This document shows, one piece after another, positions 16,391 through 24,662 of a stretch of 64,000 nt of DNA. Positions within the stretch are counted from its first letter, which is position 1; every line of letters begins with the position of its first letter. A program made the position numbers and the translations under genes. The notes under the pieces were generated by a model that was not told the DNA's origin, made no database searches, and was given only the letters and a program-made list of their open reading frames with translations. Source of the stretch: Myxococcales bacterium (GTDB lineage: Bacteria; Myxococcota_A; UBA796; GCA-2862545); the NCBI GenBank assembly GCA_019634415.1, contig JAHQVJ010000041.1, positions 62,001 through 126,000 on the forward strand. Direction: 5' to 3'.

Positions 16391-17746
16391 ATGTCTCGCA
16401 CCGAAGCGTTCGTCGCCGCCACCCGGTTCGGGCTGGGCCCGAGGCCAGGGGAGCTGCGTGTCATCGCGCGGAAGGGCCCGAGTGCGTGGTTGTTCGCGCA
16501 GCTCGACGGGCCCGATCCGAAGACCACCGCAGCCTTGGGCCAGCTCCCCCCCACCAGCGCTCACGTGGCTCGGCAGGCGGAGGCTCGTGGTGCGAGCCAG
16601 GAGGCGCGGAAGATGGCGCGGCAGGAGGCGCGGGAGGCCTTCAAGCGGGAGCAGGCCGCGCACCTGTCGGCGTCCGCGTCGTCGGACCGGCCGTTTCGAG
16701 AGCGCCTGGTGGCCTTCTGGGCGAACCACTTCACCGTCTCCACGCTTCGCGGTGGGTTGGTGGGGGTGGTGAGCGGGTTCGAGCGGGAGGTGATCCGAGG
16801 GAACCTGGACGGCCGCTTCGCGCAGATGCTCCTGGCCAGTACGCGCCACCCGGCGATGCTCGGCTACCTCGACAACCTGCGCTCCATCGGGCCCACCTCC
16901 AAGGCGGGTCAGCGCTCTGGTCGAGGCCTCAACGAGAACCTCGCTCGCGAGGTCCTGGAGCTGCACACCCTCGGGGTGGGGGGTGGATACGACCAAGGCG
17001 ACGTGGTCGCGCTGGCGGAGCTGCTCACGGGCTGGACCTTGGCGGGGGCGCGCCGCTCCGAGTCGCAGATGCGCATGGATCACGAGGGCGCGACGGGTCA
17101 ATTCGAGTTCGACGAGCGCCGCCACGAGCCTGGGTCGAAGCGGCTGCTGGGCGTGCGCTACGGAGGGCGCGGCTACGACGACGGTGTGGCTGCCCTCGAC
17201 GCCCTCGCCCAGCACCCCGCCACCGCTCGACACGTCGCGCGCAAGCTGGTGAGGCACTTCGTGTCCGACTCACCCAGCACTGCGGACGTGGCTGCGCTCG
17301 CGAAGGCCTTCACCGACAGCGGCGGGCACCTGCCCACGGTACACCGCGCCCTCGCGCAGCTGCCGTCGGCCTACGAGGAGCCGCTGGGGAAGGTGAAGAC
17401 CCCCTGGGATCTGGTCCTGTCCACAGCGCGGGCGCTGGGTCAATCAGCCCAGGGTACCGCGATGCTCGCAGCACTGCGGTTCCTGGGGCAGCTTCCCTTT
17501 CAGGCGCCTTCTCCGCAAGGCTGGCCCGATACCTCGGACGCCTGGCTCGGTCCCGAGGCGATCTTGAGCCGTCTGGACTGGGCCAACCAGGTGGCGCGCA
17601 CCACCGAGGTGGCCGATGCTGGGGGGCTCGCCAAGGATCTGCTCGGTCCTGTGCTCACGGCTGCCAGCGAGCGCGCCATCGCCGCCGAGCGTGGCCGCAA
17701 GGCAGTGGCGATGTTGCTGGCCTGTCCCGAGTTCCAGCGGAGGTGA
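16391..17746 (+). CDS. DUF1800 family protein
   Basis: 451 residues. It shows the signature features of DUF1800: an N-terminal RFGLGPRPGEL, the central RERLVAFWANHFTVS, a NENLAREVLELHTLGV segment with GYDQGDVVALAELLTGWT just after it, and the DALAQHPATARHVARKLVRHFV region. These proteins are exported or periplasmic in other bacteria and are nearly always encoded next to a DUF1501 protein, as here (stop and next ATG are 2 bases apart). The biochemical role is not known. The ATG at 16391 is the first start that fits the family N-terminus. Confidence 0.92.
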   Translation: MSRTEAFVAATRFGLGPRPGELRVIARKGPSAWLFAQLDGPDPKTTAALGQLPPTSAHVARQAEARGASQEARKMARQEAREAFKREQAAHLSASASSDRPFRERLVAFWANHFTVSTLRGGLVGVVSGFEREVIRGNLDGRFAQMLLASTRHPAMLGYLDNLRSIGPTSKAGQRSGRGLNENLAREVLELHTLGVGGGYDQGDVVALAELLTGWTLAGARRSESQMRMDHEGATGQFEFDERRHEPGSKRLLGVRYGGRGYDDGVAALDALAQHPATARHVARKLVRHFVSDSPSTADVAALAKAFTDSGGHLPTVHRALAQLPSAYEEPLGKVKTPWDLVLSTARALGQSAQGTAMLAALRFLGQLPFQAPSPQGWPDTSDAWLGPEAILSRLDWANQVARTTEVADAGGLAKDLLGPVLTAASERAIAAERGRKAVAMLLACPEFQRR

Positions 17747-17748
17747 CC

Positions 17749-18912
17749 ATGCGACGACGAGGGTTTCTACAGGGTCTCGGGGCGGTCGCAGGGCTGGCCG
17801 GCACCTCGGTGGCCTACGCTTCGGCACCCACGGCGTCTCGGCTGGTGGTGGTGGTGCTGCGCGGAGGCCTCGACGGCCTCGCCGCGCTCCCGGCCCACGG
17901 CGACCCGGCCTACGCGTCCGCGCGCGGCACGCTGGCGCTGCCCACCGAGGACGTGCTCGATCTGGACGGTACCTTCGGGATGCATCCCGCGCTGTCGGCG
18001 CTGCAGCCCCTGGTCGCGCGCAAGGAGCTCGTCGCGCTACACGCCGTGAGTCCGCCCTACCAGGAGCGGTCTCACTTCGACGGCCAGGATGTCCTCGAGA
18101 ACGGCACCGAGCGGCCCTTCGGGGCGCGAACGGGCTGGCTCAACCGGGCGCTGCAGACCTTGGACGCGCAGCCACCAGCCATGGCCGTCGGCCGCACCGT
18201 GCCCCTGCTGCTCAGAGGGCCTGCACGCGCGGCGTCCGTGGACCCGCTGCGGCGGCCGCGAGAGCGCGACGGCTGGTGGGAGCGTGTCGAGGCGCTCTAC
18301 GGCGCCGATCCGCTGCTCGGTCCCGCGTTGTCCGAGGGGTTGCAGATCCAGGCGCGCCTCGCCCCACACCAGCCGCAGCGAGCGCGCGGGGAGAAGCGTG
18401 GTGAGCCAGGTGCCGAGGCAGCGCGTGTCGTGGCACGCGTGCTGTCGGCGGAGGATGGGCCGCGGGTGGCGGTGCTCGAGATGGGTGGCTGGGACACCCA
18501 CGCCAATCAGTCGCGCACGCTGCAGCGCCAGCTCGACGCCCTCGGTGGGGCGCTGGCCGCCTTCGGCGAGGCGATGACCCCCGACGTCTGGCGACGCACG
18601 GTGGTGCTCGCCGTCACCGAGTTCGGCCGCACGGTGGCGCCCAATGGCACCAGAGGATCCGATCACGGGGTGGGGGGTGCCGCATTCCTGCTCGGTGGCG
18701 CCGTGAAGGGAGGGCGCGTGCTGGCGGACTGGCCCGGCCTACGAAGCACGGCCTTGCTCGAGGGGCGTGATCTGCGACCCACCACGGATCTTCGGTCCGT
18801 CTTCAAGGGCGTGCTCCACGATCACCTGGAGGTGCCTCAGCAGGCCCTCGACAGCACGGTGTTCCCGGGCAGCGCCAGGACTCCGAGGATGCGCGGTCTG
18901 CTCCGGGGGTAG
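17749..18912 (+). CDS. DUF1501 family protein, Tat-exported
   Basis: 387 residues. The N-terminus MRRRGFLQGLGAVAGLAG is a twin-arginine signal, so it is folded before export. The body has the DUF1501 hallmarks, which belong to the alkaline-phosphatase/sulfatase fold: VVVLRGGLDGLAALP near the N-terminus, GMHPALSAL, SHFDGQDVLENG, EMGGWDTHANQ, TEFGRTVAPNGTRGSDHG and the C-terminal DLRSVFKGVL. It forms an operon with the DUF1800 gene just upstream. The pair is common in Myxococcota and Planctomycetota; the substrate is unknown. Confidence 0.92.
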   Translation: MRRRGFLQGLGAVAGLAGTSVAYASAPTASRLVVVVLRGGLDGLAALPAHGDPAYASARGTLALPTEDVLDLDGTFGMHPALSALQPLVARKELVALHAVSPPYQERSHFDGQDVLENGTERPFGARTGWLNRALQTLDAQPPAMAVGRTVPLLLRGPARAASVDPLRRPRERDGWWERVEALYGADPLLGPALSEGLQIQARLAPHQPQRARGEKRGEPGAEAARVVARVLSAEDGPRVAVLEMGGWDTHANQSRTLQRQLDALGGALAAFGEAMTPDVWRRTVVLAVTEFGRTVAPNGTRGSDHGVGGAAFLLGGAVKGGRVLADWPGLRSTALLEGRDLRPTTDLRSVFKGVLHDHLEVPQQALDSTVFPGSARTPRMRGLLRG

Positions 18913-18915
18913 ACT
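18910..18915 (+). promoter_or_regulatory. -10-like TAGACT at the DUF1501 stop codon
   Basis: TAGACT includes the TAG stop of the DUF1501 gene and sits 5 bases before the ATG at 18921. If it is a -10 element, the transcript would begin at about the A of the start codon. No -35 element is evident. Confidence 0.3.
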
Positions 18916-18920
18916 GGGCC

Positions 18921-19391
18921 ATGCAGTTGGAGATCGACGGACTCCTCGCGCGGGTGGGTCGCTACGGCGGCCACGGAATCAACCACGAGGAGGAGCCGTT
19001 CCACGGAGAGCTCGTCTTGCAGCCCCTTCCTGGTGACCGCGGTGTGTCCCTGGAGTTTCGGGCTGTGGGGATCGACGGCACGACCTACCACCACGAGTGT
19101 GCGTGGATCGCTCCCAACGCACAAGGCGAGACCGTGCTCTACGCCATCCACGCCAACGGGGGTGGGGTGATGCAGTACGAGCGTCGGCACGGCACGCCTC
19201 CCGAGGGCTGCGATCAGACCGTGGTGTTCGGCGTGGGACAGCCTGCGGAGGCAGACGAGCTGCGGCTCGAGGTGGCCATCGATCTGTGGCCCGACGGCGA
19301 CCTCAGCTATCGGCACGCCTGGGGCCTGCCGGGGGGCGACTACAAGCCGCGCTCCGATGTGCGCATGTCTGTGGAGCGGGGTGAGGAGTAG
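18921..19391 (+). CDS. Hypothetical soluble protein
   Basis: 156 residues, no signal peptide and no membrane helix. The sequence alternates polar and hydrophobic residues with many His, Tyr and Trp (for example GTTYHHECAWIAPN and LSYRHAWGLPGG), which suggests a small beta-barrel such as the lipocalin-like or DUF1579-type folds, but the identity is too weak to name. It starts 8 bases after the DUF1501 stop and may be read from the same transcript or from its own TAGACT element. Function unknown. Confidence 0.7.
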   Translation: MQLEIDGLLARVGRYGGHGINHEEEPFHGELVLQPLPGDRGVSLEFRAVGIDGTTYHHECAWIAPNAQGETVLYAIHANGGGVMQYERRHGTPPEGCDQTVVFGVGQPAEADELRLEVAIDLWPDGDLSYRHAWGLPGGDYKPRSDVRMSVERGEE

Positions 19392-19603
19392 GCGGACGGC
19401 GGGTCGCATTGTATGCGTACGCCGGCGTTGACGATGTTGTGGATTGTTTCGCTGGCGGCGTGTGCTGCTCGGCGGGGCTGTCCCGGCTTTTCGGCGTCCA
19501 GCCGTGGGATTTGGGTGTGTCGCCGTCGCCAGCGCACCAGGCGTCGCGGCTGTGGACGACCGAGTGGTGATCGGCTCCGTTGCGACCCCTCGATCGCGTT
19601 CGA

Positions 19604-19627
19604 GAATGTGAGGCGTCGTGCACATTC
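19604..19627 (+). promoter_or_regulatory. Inverted repeat GAATGTG-N10-CACATTC
   Basis: A perfect 7-base inverted repeat with a 10-base spacer, about 40 bases before the ATG at 19667. It could be a regulator site or a small hairpin. Confidence 0.4.
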
Positions 19628-19648
19628 GAGGTGTGAGCCCACGCTGCG

Positions 19649-19663
19649 CGATCCGAGGGATCG
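19649..19663 (+). promoter_or_regulatory. Hairpin around the ribosome binding site of the 19667 gene
   Basis: CGATCC-GAG-GGATCG is a perfect 6-base stem with a 3-base loop, 3 bases before the ATG. The purine run GAGGGA that would serve as ribosome binding site is in the loop and 3' arm. Confidence 0.4.
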
Positions 19664-19666
19664 TAC

Positions 19667-20479
19667 ATGCTCACACTCCTCACCTCCCTCGCCCTCGCCG
19701 CTCCCCGACCCGTGGTGGCCGACTTCAACGCCCAGGCCCTCCGGTGGGGGGAGCTGATGGTCGGTACTTCTGGGGTCCATGTCGGCCTGCTGCCTCGGCT
19801 ACAGGTCGGCACGAGGCCCCTCGCCATGGCCGCCGGGTTCCCCAACGCCGGGGGCCGCTTCCAGCTGTTCGACACGCCCTACTTCGATCTCGCCTTCGAC
19901 GGATCGATCACCGTGTCGAACCTACAGGGGCTGTCCATGACGGGCGTGGGCACCGGCGGCATGGCCTCGGTGCACGTGGGCCGGTTGTCCGTGCACGGTG
20001 GGGTGCGGAGCTACTCCCTGGCAGCTCGAGGCATGCCCGAGGCGCTCCCGGAGTGGATCGTGAACCTGGTGGGCTCCGATCCGCTCGCCGAGGCCACCAC
20101 CGCCATCGCCGACTACGGCAGCTTCGTGCCTGCGGCGCACGTGGGGGCGGCCACGCTGCGCGCAGCCGTGGAGCTGCGCGTGATCAAGACCGGAGGACTG
20201 GTGCTGCAGGGGAGCACCGCCGTGGGGGGGCGTGCCGACGTGGAAGCCGTAGCCACGGTGGACAGCTACGCCATCGACGTGGGGCCCGGGCTGCCCGGTG
20301 TCTCCATGCTCGACGCCGCCACGGGACCCGACGGCTCTTGGGTGCTGAGCGTGGCGTGGCAGCAGCAGCTCGGCCCGCTCCACCTGCGCCTCGGATGGGG
20401 CGTCTCCGCCGTGCCCTACGCCTGGGTTCCGCAGGTCGGCGCCGCTCACTTCCGTGGGGGCGGCTTCAAGCGCCCGTAG
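19667..20479 (+). CDS. Hypothetical exported protein, probable outer-membrane beta-barrel
   Basis: 270 residues. The first 12 residues (MLTLLTSLALAA) form a short signal peptide. The rest alternates Gly/Val/Ala-rich strands (for example HVGAATLRAAVELRVIKTGG) and ends in short amphipathic strands, as expected for a beta-barrel or for the autotransporter-like repeats common in this phylum. No catalytic motif is visible. It ends exactly where the convergent lipoprotein gene ends. Confidence 0.65.
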   Translation: MLTLLTSLALAAPRPVVADFNAQALRWGELMVGTSGVHVGLLPRLQVGTRPLAMAAGFPNAGGRFQLFDTPYFDLAFDGSITVSNLQGLSMTGVGTGGMASVHVGRLSVHGGVRSYSLAARGMPEALPEWIVNLVGSDPLAEATTAIADYGSFVPAAHVGAATLRAAVELRVIKTGGLVLQGSTAVGGRADVEAVATVDSYAIDVGPGLPGVSMLDAATGPDGSWVLSVAWQQQLGPLHLRLGWGVSAVPYAWVPQVGAAHFRGGGFKRP

Positions 20480-21187
20480 TCACTCCGCCTCGTCGCCGCG
20501 CGTCAGCTGGAAGGTGAGCCCCGCTCCCAGGTTGATGGGCACCGGAATGCCGTTGTCGCCCTCGGCGAGGTAGGGGATCGCGAGGCCGGCGAACAACTCG
20601 AAGGCCACCTGGCGAGCCCCCGCACGAATCACCAGGTTGGGCTCCACCAGGCCGATGATGCCCGTCCCCTCGCCATCCGACTGGGCGTTGTGCTGGACCA
20701 CCGTGTAGACGTTGGCGACGGACAGGTTGATCCCGAAGCCGTTGACCTCGACGCCGAAGTAGGGCAGCACTCGTCCGTTGAACACCGTGCCGGAGAATCG
20801 CAGATCCGCGCTGCCGGTGCCCTGGGAGTTGCTGATCGTGATGTCGGAGATCCCCACCGAGGGCCCCGAGGAGCCCTCCAGTGCCAGCCCGTAGCGCAGG
20901 CTCTGGCTCGCGCCGTACACATCGGCGCCCACGCCCGCGATGGCGTAGCTTCCGGTCTGCCCTCCGGCCAGCTGTGCGCTGCCTCGTACCGCCAGGGCGT
21001 TGGTCAGGGCGTAGCCGAAGTTGGCCTGTCCGCCTCCGGTGCCCAGGTACACGCTCAGCTGCGAGTCTCCCTGGGCCTCGTGCATGGGCACGAAGGGGGC
21101 CGGGGGGCGGTAGGTGGGGGCGCAGGCGGCGCAGAGCGCGACCCAGCTGCACAGCGCGACTGCGCTACTCGAACCACGTGATGGCAT
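20480..21187 (-). CDS. Hypothetical lipoprotein / outer-membrane barrel
   Basis: 235 residues from the ATG at 21187, giving a lipoprotein-like signal (SWVALCAAC, then APTYRPPAPF). The mature part is rich in short Gly-containing beta strands (TGGGQANFGYALTNALAVRG, VGADVYGASQ), a pattern seen in outer-membrane 8-10-strand barrels. The frame is open upstream to 21265 but that part overlaps the preceding gene. The start overlaps the end of the upstream lipoprotein gene by 23 bases, so they probably share an mRNA with the BtpA-like gene. Confidence 0.7.
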   Translation of the reverse strand: MPSRGSSSAVALCSWVALCAACAPTYRPPAPFVPMHEAQGDSQLSVYLGTGGGQANFGYALTNALAVRGSAQLAGGQTGSYAIAGVGADVYGASQSLRYGLALEGSSGPSVGISDITISNSQGTGSADLRFSGTVFNGRVLPYFGVEVNGFGINLSVANVYTVVQHNAQSDGEGTGIIGLVEPNLVIRAGARQVAFELFAGLAIPYLAEGDNGIPVPINLGAGLTFQLTRGDEAE

Positions 21188-21587
21188 CGCACACTCCCAG
21201 CGCCGGATCCGCCCCGTCGAACGTCGGCTCGTGTTCGCAGACGGGGCTGCAATCCAGGACCTCACCGTACCACTCGTCCGTCAGCATCTCGCCGCAGATC
21301 TCGACGGGGCCGTCGTGGAGGCGCACCGACGCGATGCGAAGACCCGTCTGCACGTCGTAGAAGCGCGTGTCGTAGGCAGGCACGTTGGCGGAGCGGCGCG
21401 TGACGGCGTCGAAGGAGCGCTCGGTGTCGGTGCAGCCCCACACGCGGGTGCGGCCGTCGTCGTCGTCGCGATCGGCGGTGAAGGTGCAGGCAGGGCAGGT
21501 GAGCTCGTAGGGCTGGCACTCCTCGAAGGGAGGCTGCTCGTGGAATTCCCGACATCCCGCTGCGATCACAACCATCCACATGCTCAC
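21165..21587 (-). CDS. Small Cys-rich lipoprotein, hypothetical
   Basis: 140 residues. GTG at 21587 overlaps the upstream stop (GTGA); an ATG two codons later is also possible. A very short hydrophobic N-terminus ends in a lipobox-like VIAAGC. The mature chain contains nine cysteines after the lipidated one, including CQPYELTCPAC and pairs near the C-terminus, suggesting several disulphides. Aspartate-rich RDDDDGRTRVWG in the middle may bind metal. No family was recognised. It is co-translated with the BtpA-like protein, although there is no obvious functional link. Confidence 0.7.
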   Translation of the reverse strand: MSMWMVVIAAGCREFHEQPPFEECQPYELTCPACTFTADRDDDDGRTRVWGCTDTERSFDAVTRRSANVPAYDTRFYDVQTGLRIASVRLHDGPVEICGEMLTDEWYGEVLDCSPVCEHEPTFDGADPALGVCDAITWFE

Positions 21588-22345
21588 CCGCACGTCGCCC
21601 CCGTCATCGCGCCTCGTACCGCGCGGACCCGCTCCACGTCGACGGGGCGTCGCCAGTCGCCGTCGTGCTTGAGCCAGCTGCCCACGATCAGGCCCTGAGC
21701 CACGGTCGACAGGAGACCTGCGTCGGAGGGCGTCACCCCCGAGCCCACCAGCACGGGTGCGCCCGCCTGGGCTGCCTGCTCCAACTGCCGCACGTCGGCG
21801 GGTCGGCCCGTGGCCACGCCCGTCACCACCAAAGCGTCCGCGCCGCAGAACACGGTGCCCTTGGCGATCTCCTCGAGCCCCAGGTCGGCGGTGACGGCAT
21901 GGGCAGCGTGCTTCTTCTGCACGTCCGCCCAGATCGCCACGCGGGCGCCCAAGGCGGCGCGGTCGCGCAGCAGCGGGCCGGCGCAGGCGTCGATCCAGCC
22001 CTCGTCGGCCACGTGGGCGTAGGCGAAGCCCTCCACACGCACGAAGGCCGCGCCGGTGGCTGCCGCGATGCCCAGGGCCTGGTGGTTCGCGCCCGCCAGC
22101 ACCTGCACCCCGACGGGCACCCCGTGAGCCGCCACGCGCTCGACCACGCAGGCCATCAGGGCTGCCGCAGCGTCGTGGATGCGGTGCCGCACGTAGGGCA
22201 CGTCGCCCATGTTCTCCACCAGCAGGGCGTCGCAGCCTCCCTGCAGCAGCGCCTCGGCGTCCGCCGTGGCGGCGGCCATCACTGCGTCGGCGTCGCCGGA
22301 CCAGCTCGGGCTGCCCGGGAGCGGTCGCAGGTGCACCATGCCCAC
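21584..22345 (-). CDS. btpA: BtpA family protein
   Basis: 253 residues with the phosphate-binding barrel fold of BtpA: GMVHLRPLPGSP at the N-terminus, DALLVENMGDVPY, GVQVLAGAN, FVRVEGFAYAHVADEGW, IWADVQKKHA, DALVVTGVATGRP, and VGSGVTPSDAG before a C-terminal IVGSWLKHDGDW. In cyanobacteria BtpA is needed for photosystem I assembly; homologues in non-photosynthetic bacteria have unknown substrates. GTG at 22345 is the only usual start codon close to the family N-terminus. It diverges from the TtcA gene 62 bases away. Confidence 0.9.
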   Translation of the reverse strand: MGMVHLRPLPGSPSWSGDADAVMAAATADAEALLQGGCDALLVENMGDVPYVRHRIHDAAAALMACVVERVAAHGVPVGVQVLAGANHQALGIAAATGAAFVRVEGFAYAHVADEGWIDACAGPLLRDRAALGARVAIWADVQKKHAAHAVTADLGLEEIAKGTVFCGADALVVTGVATGRPADVRQLEQAAQAGAPVLVGSGVTPSDAGLLSTVAQGLIVGSWLKHDGDWRRPVDVERVRAVRGAMTGATCG

Positions 22346-22407
22346 GAGGGCGCAGCGTTGCAGTTCCGGCAGCAGCGTGGTGATGTCCCAGGCTATCAGG
22401 ATGCCGG

Positions 22408-23277
22408 GTGCGGCATCTCAGCGTATCTACAGAAGCGAACGGCCACCTCCGAGGGCACGTGATCGAGCCGACCCAACGCGACGTCCGCACCGGCGTACGC
22501 CTCACCAAGCGTCTCGTCGACCAGGTGGGGCGCGCCAGCAAGGTGTTCCGCTTGCTCGAGCCAGGCGATCGCATCCTGTGCGGTCTGTCCGGGGGCAAGG
22601 ACAGCTACGCCATGATCTGGCTGCTGCGCGAGGTGCTGCGCAAGGCGCCCTTCGACTTCGAGCTCATTGCGGTCAACCTCGACCAGGGGCACCCCGGCTT
22701 CCCCCAGCACGTGATCCGGCAGTGGTGCGAGGAGGAGGGCTTCGAGCACCACATGCTCCACCGCGACACCTTCAGCGTGGTGAAGGAGAAGATCCCCGAG
22801 GGCAAGACCTACTGCTCGCTGTGCTCTCGGCTCCGTCGCGGGATCCTCTACAACGTGGCGGAGCAGCTCGGCTGCACCAAGATCGCCCTGGGCCACCACC
22901 GTGACGACGTCATCGAGACGCTGATGCTGAACCTGATGTTCAGCGGGCAGCTCAAGGCCATGCCGCCTCGCCTCACCAGCGACGACGGTCGGAACGTGGT
23001 GATCCGGCCCCTCGTGTACTGCGACGAGGCCGAGATCGCCCAGTTCGCCCAGGAGCGTGCCTTCCCCATCGTGCCCTGTGATCTGTGTGGCTCCCAGGAC
23101 AACCTGCAGCGTCAGCAGATCAAGCGGATGCTGGCGGAGTGGAGTGCGAGGAACCCCAAGGTGAAGGGCAGCCTCTTCGCGGCCCTGGGCAACGTGCGCG
23201 TGAGCCACCTGCTCGATCAAGAGCTGCAGCAGCAGGTGGGGATGCTCGCCGCGGAACGCGATCCCAGCGTTCCGTGA
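22408..23277 (+). CDS. ttcA: tRNA 2-thiocytidine biosynthesis protein TtcA
   Basis: ATP-dependent thiolation of cytidine 32 in certain tRNAs, using a [4Fe-4S] cluster. The PP-loop motif SGGKDSY is at about 62-68 of the 289 residues, followed by the TtcA-specific cysteine pairs CSLC (about 132-135) and CDLCGSQ (about 222-228), and GHHRDDVIETL. Two starts are possible: GTG at 22408 with AGGA 6 bases upstream, or GTG at 22459 after GAGGG, which would give a length closer to the conserved domain. The enzyme usually acts in the cytoplasm as a dimer. Confidence 0.93.
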   Translation: MRHLSVSTEANGHLRGHVIEPTQRDVRTGVRLTKRLVDQVGRASKVFRLLEPGDRILCGLSGGKDSYAMIWLLREVLRKAPFDFELIAVNLDQGHPGFPQHVIRQWCEEEGFEHHMLHRDTFSVVKEKIPEGKTYCSLCSRLRRGILYNVAEQLGCTKIALGHHRDDVIETLMLNLMFSGQLKAMPPRLTSDDGRNVVIRPLVYCDEAEIAQFAQERAFPIVPCDLCGSQDNLQRQQIKRMLAEWSARNPKVKGSLFAALGNVRVSHLLDQELQQQVGMLAAERDPSVP

Positions 23278-23280
23278 CGC

Positions 23281-23286
23281 TACACT
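23281..23286 (+). promoter_or_regulatory. -10-like TACACT upstream of thiolase gene
   Basis: TACACT directly follows the TtcA stop; a GGAGGGAGG ribosome binding site lies between it and the GTG start at 23311. No -35 element is obvious. Confidence 0.3.
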
Positions 23287-23310
23287 GACAGCGATCGGAG
23301 GGAGGTCCGA

Positions 23311-24558
23311 GTGGATCGAGTGGTGGTGGTGGCCGGTCGTCGGACGCCCTTCGTCAAGGCGCTCACGCACTTCAAGCACGTCAAGGCGGTGGATCTCGCT
23401 GCCCACGCCGTGGATGGGGTGATCGAGGCCACGGGTGTCGACCCCGCCGGCGTGCCCGAGCTTCAGCTCGGCCTCGTGGTGGTGGATCCTCGGATCCCGC
23501 ACATGGCCCGCGAGGTGGTGTTCCGCTCCGAGCGGCTGACGCCAGCGACTCGGGCCGTGACCGTGACCGACAACTGCATCACTGGCACCTCCGCGATGCT
23601 CGCGCTGCACGATGCCATCGCCCTCGGGCGAGTGGATCACGGGATCGCGGCAGGTGTGGAGTCCATGTCCAACACCGCCATCCTCGTGGCCCCGCGCCTG
23701 GCCGAGACGCTGCGCGACAGCTCCGCCACCCGGTCCACCCGCGCCAAGCTGCTCACCCTCGCCCGCCTGCGGCCCACGGACTTGCTGCCCAGCCTGCCCG
23801 GCATCGAGGAGCCCAGCACCGGGCTGTCCATGGGCGAGCACACCGAGCTGATGGTCAAGGAGTGGGAGATCGATCGTGAGACGCAGGATCGCATCGCCTA
23901 CAACAGCCACATGCGCGCCCACGCCGCTACCGAGGACGGTCGGCTCACCTCCGAGATCACGCCCCTGCAGGGGGTCTCCGCCGACACCATCGTGCGGGCC
24001 GACACGTCACTCGAGAAGCTCGCTCGTCTGAAGCCCGTCTTCGACGCGGAGGCCGGAACGCTCACGGCCGGCAACAGCTCGCCGCTCACCGACGGTGCCG
24101 CCGCGATGCTGTTGATGTCGGAGGCCCGCGCCGAAGCGGACGGTCTCGAGCCCCTGGCGTTCATCAAGGACGTGCAAAACGCAGCCATCGATCCGGCCGA
24201 CGGATTGCTGATGGCGCCCGGGGTAGCCGTGCCGCAGCTGCTGGCCCGCAACGGGCTCACCCTCGACGACATCGAGGTCATCGAGCTGCACGAGGCCTTC
24301 GGTGGTCAGGTGGCCTGCAACCTGGCGGCCTGGGAGCGAGGTTGGAAGGAGCCCGCCATCGGGCGCGTCCCCGAGGAGCGCCTCAACGTGACCGGCGGCT
24401 CCATCGCCATCGGTCACCCCTTCGCGGCCACGGGCATTCGCATCGTCACCACGGTGGCTGGTCAGATGCGAAGAAGTAAGGCGAGGTATGGGTTGGTGAG
24501 CATCTGTGCGGCCGGAGCGCAGGGGGCGGCAGTGCTGCTGGAAGGGGTTGGCAGTTGA
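23311..24558 (+). CDS. Thiolase family acetyl-CoA acyltransferase
   Basis: Forms or cleaves 3-ketoacyl-CoA, as in fatty-acid beta-oxidation. 415 residues with all thiolase landmarks: N-terminal RRTPFVKALTHFK, acylation cysteine in TDNCITGTSAM (about 91), ELHEAFGGQVACN, NVTGGSIAIGHPFAATG with the catalytic His, and a C-terminal SICAAGAQGAA carrying the second Cys. The length and the long loop after residue 130 fit FadI-like beta-oxidation thiolases. GTG start with a strong GGAGGGAGG site. No partner dehydrogenase/hydratase gene is adjacent. Confidence 0.92.
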   Translation: MDRVVVVAGRRTPFVKALTHFKHVKAVDLAAHAVDGVIEATGVDPAGVPELQLGLVVVDPRIPHMAREVVFRSERLTPATRAVTVTDNCITGTSAMLALHDAIALGRVDHGIAAGVESMSNTAILVAPRLAETLRDSSATRSTRAKLLTLARLRPTDLLPSLPGIEEPSTGLSMGEHTELMVKEWEIDRETQDRIAYNSHMRAHAATEDGRLTSEITPLQGVSADTIVRADTSLEKLARLKPVFDAEAGTLTAGNSSPLTDGAAAMLLMSEARAEADGLEPLAFIKDVQNAAIDPADGLLMAPGVAVPQLLARNGLTLDDIEVIELHEAFGGQVACNLAAWERGWKEPAIGRVPEERLNVTGGSIAIGHPFAATGIRIVTTVAGQMRRSKARYGLVSICAAGAQGAAVLLEGVGS

Positions 24559-24581
24559 CGAAAGGCGGCCTCGTTCGTCAA
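24555..24581 (+). terminator. Hairpin at the end of the thiolase gene
   Basis: TTGACGAA and TTCGTCAA form a perfect 8-base inverted repeat around an 11-base loop and overlap the TGA stop of the thiolase gene. There is no T-run. Confidence 0.5.
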
Positions 24582-24637
24582 GGGAACGCTGCTTTCGCAC
24601 CCGGTGTCGCCCGACCTGCGAGGTAAGGCGCGTCCGG

Positions 24638-24643
24638 TATAGT
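24638..24643 (+). promoter_or_regulatory. -10-like TATAGT upstream of the 24663 lipoprotein
   Basis: TATAGT lies 19 bases before the ATG at 24663. No convincing -35 element is visible. Confidence 0.35.
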
Positions 24644-24662
24644 CGCCCTTCACTGCACCTGG

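Larger units (their letters stand above)
19392..19666. other. Intergenic region with two inverted repeats
   Basis: No gene is evident in these 275 bases on either strand. The 3' part holds two palindromes (19604-19627 and 19649-19663) directly upstream of the next gene. Confidence 0.5.

Noticed and set aside
13949-17257. A minus-strand open frame of about 1100 codons
   Set aside because: Only the part up to about 15124 has family features. The rest lies antisense or out of frame over the other GTPase and the DUF1800 gene and is low-complexity, as expected in high-GC DNA.
15124-18912. A plus-strand open frame of about 1260 codons
   Set aside because: Its last third is the DUF1501 gene; the earlier part is antisense to the GTPases and out of frame with DUF1800, with no recognisable domain.
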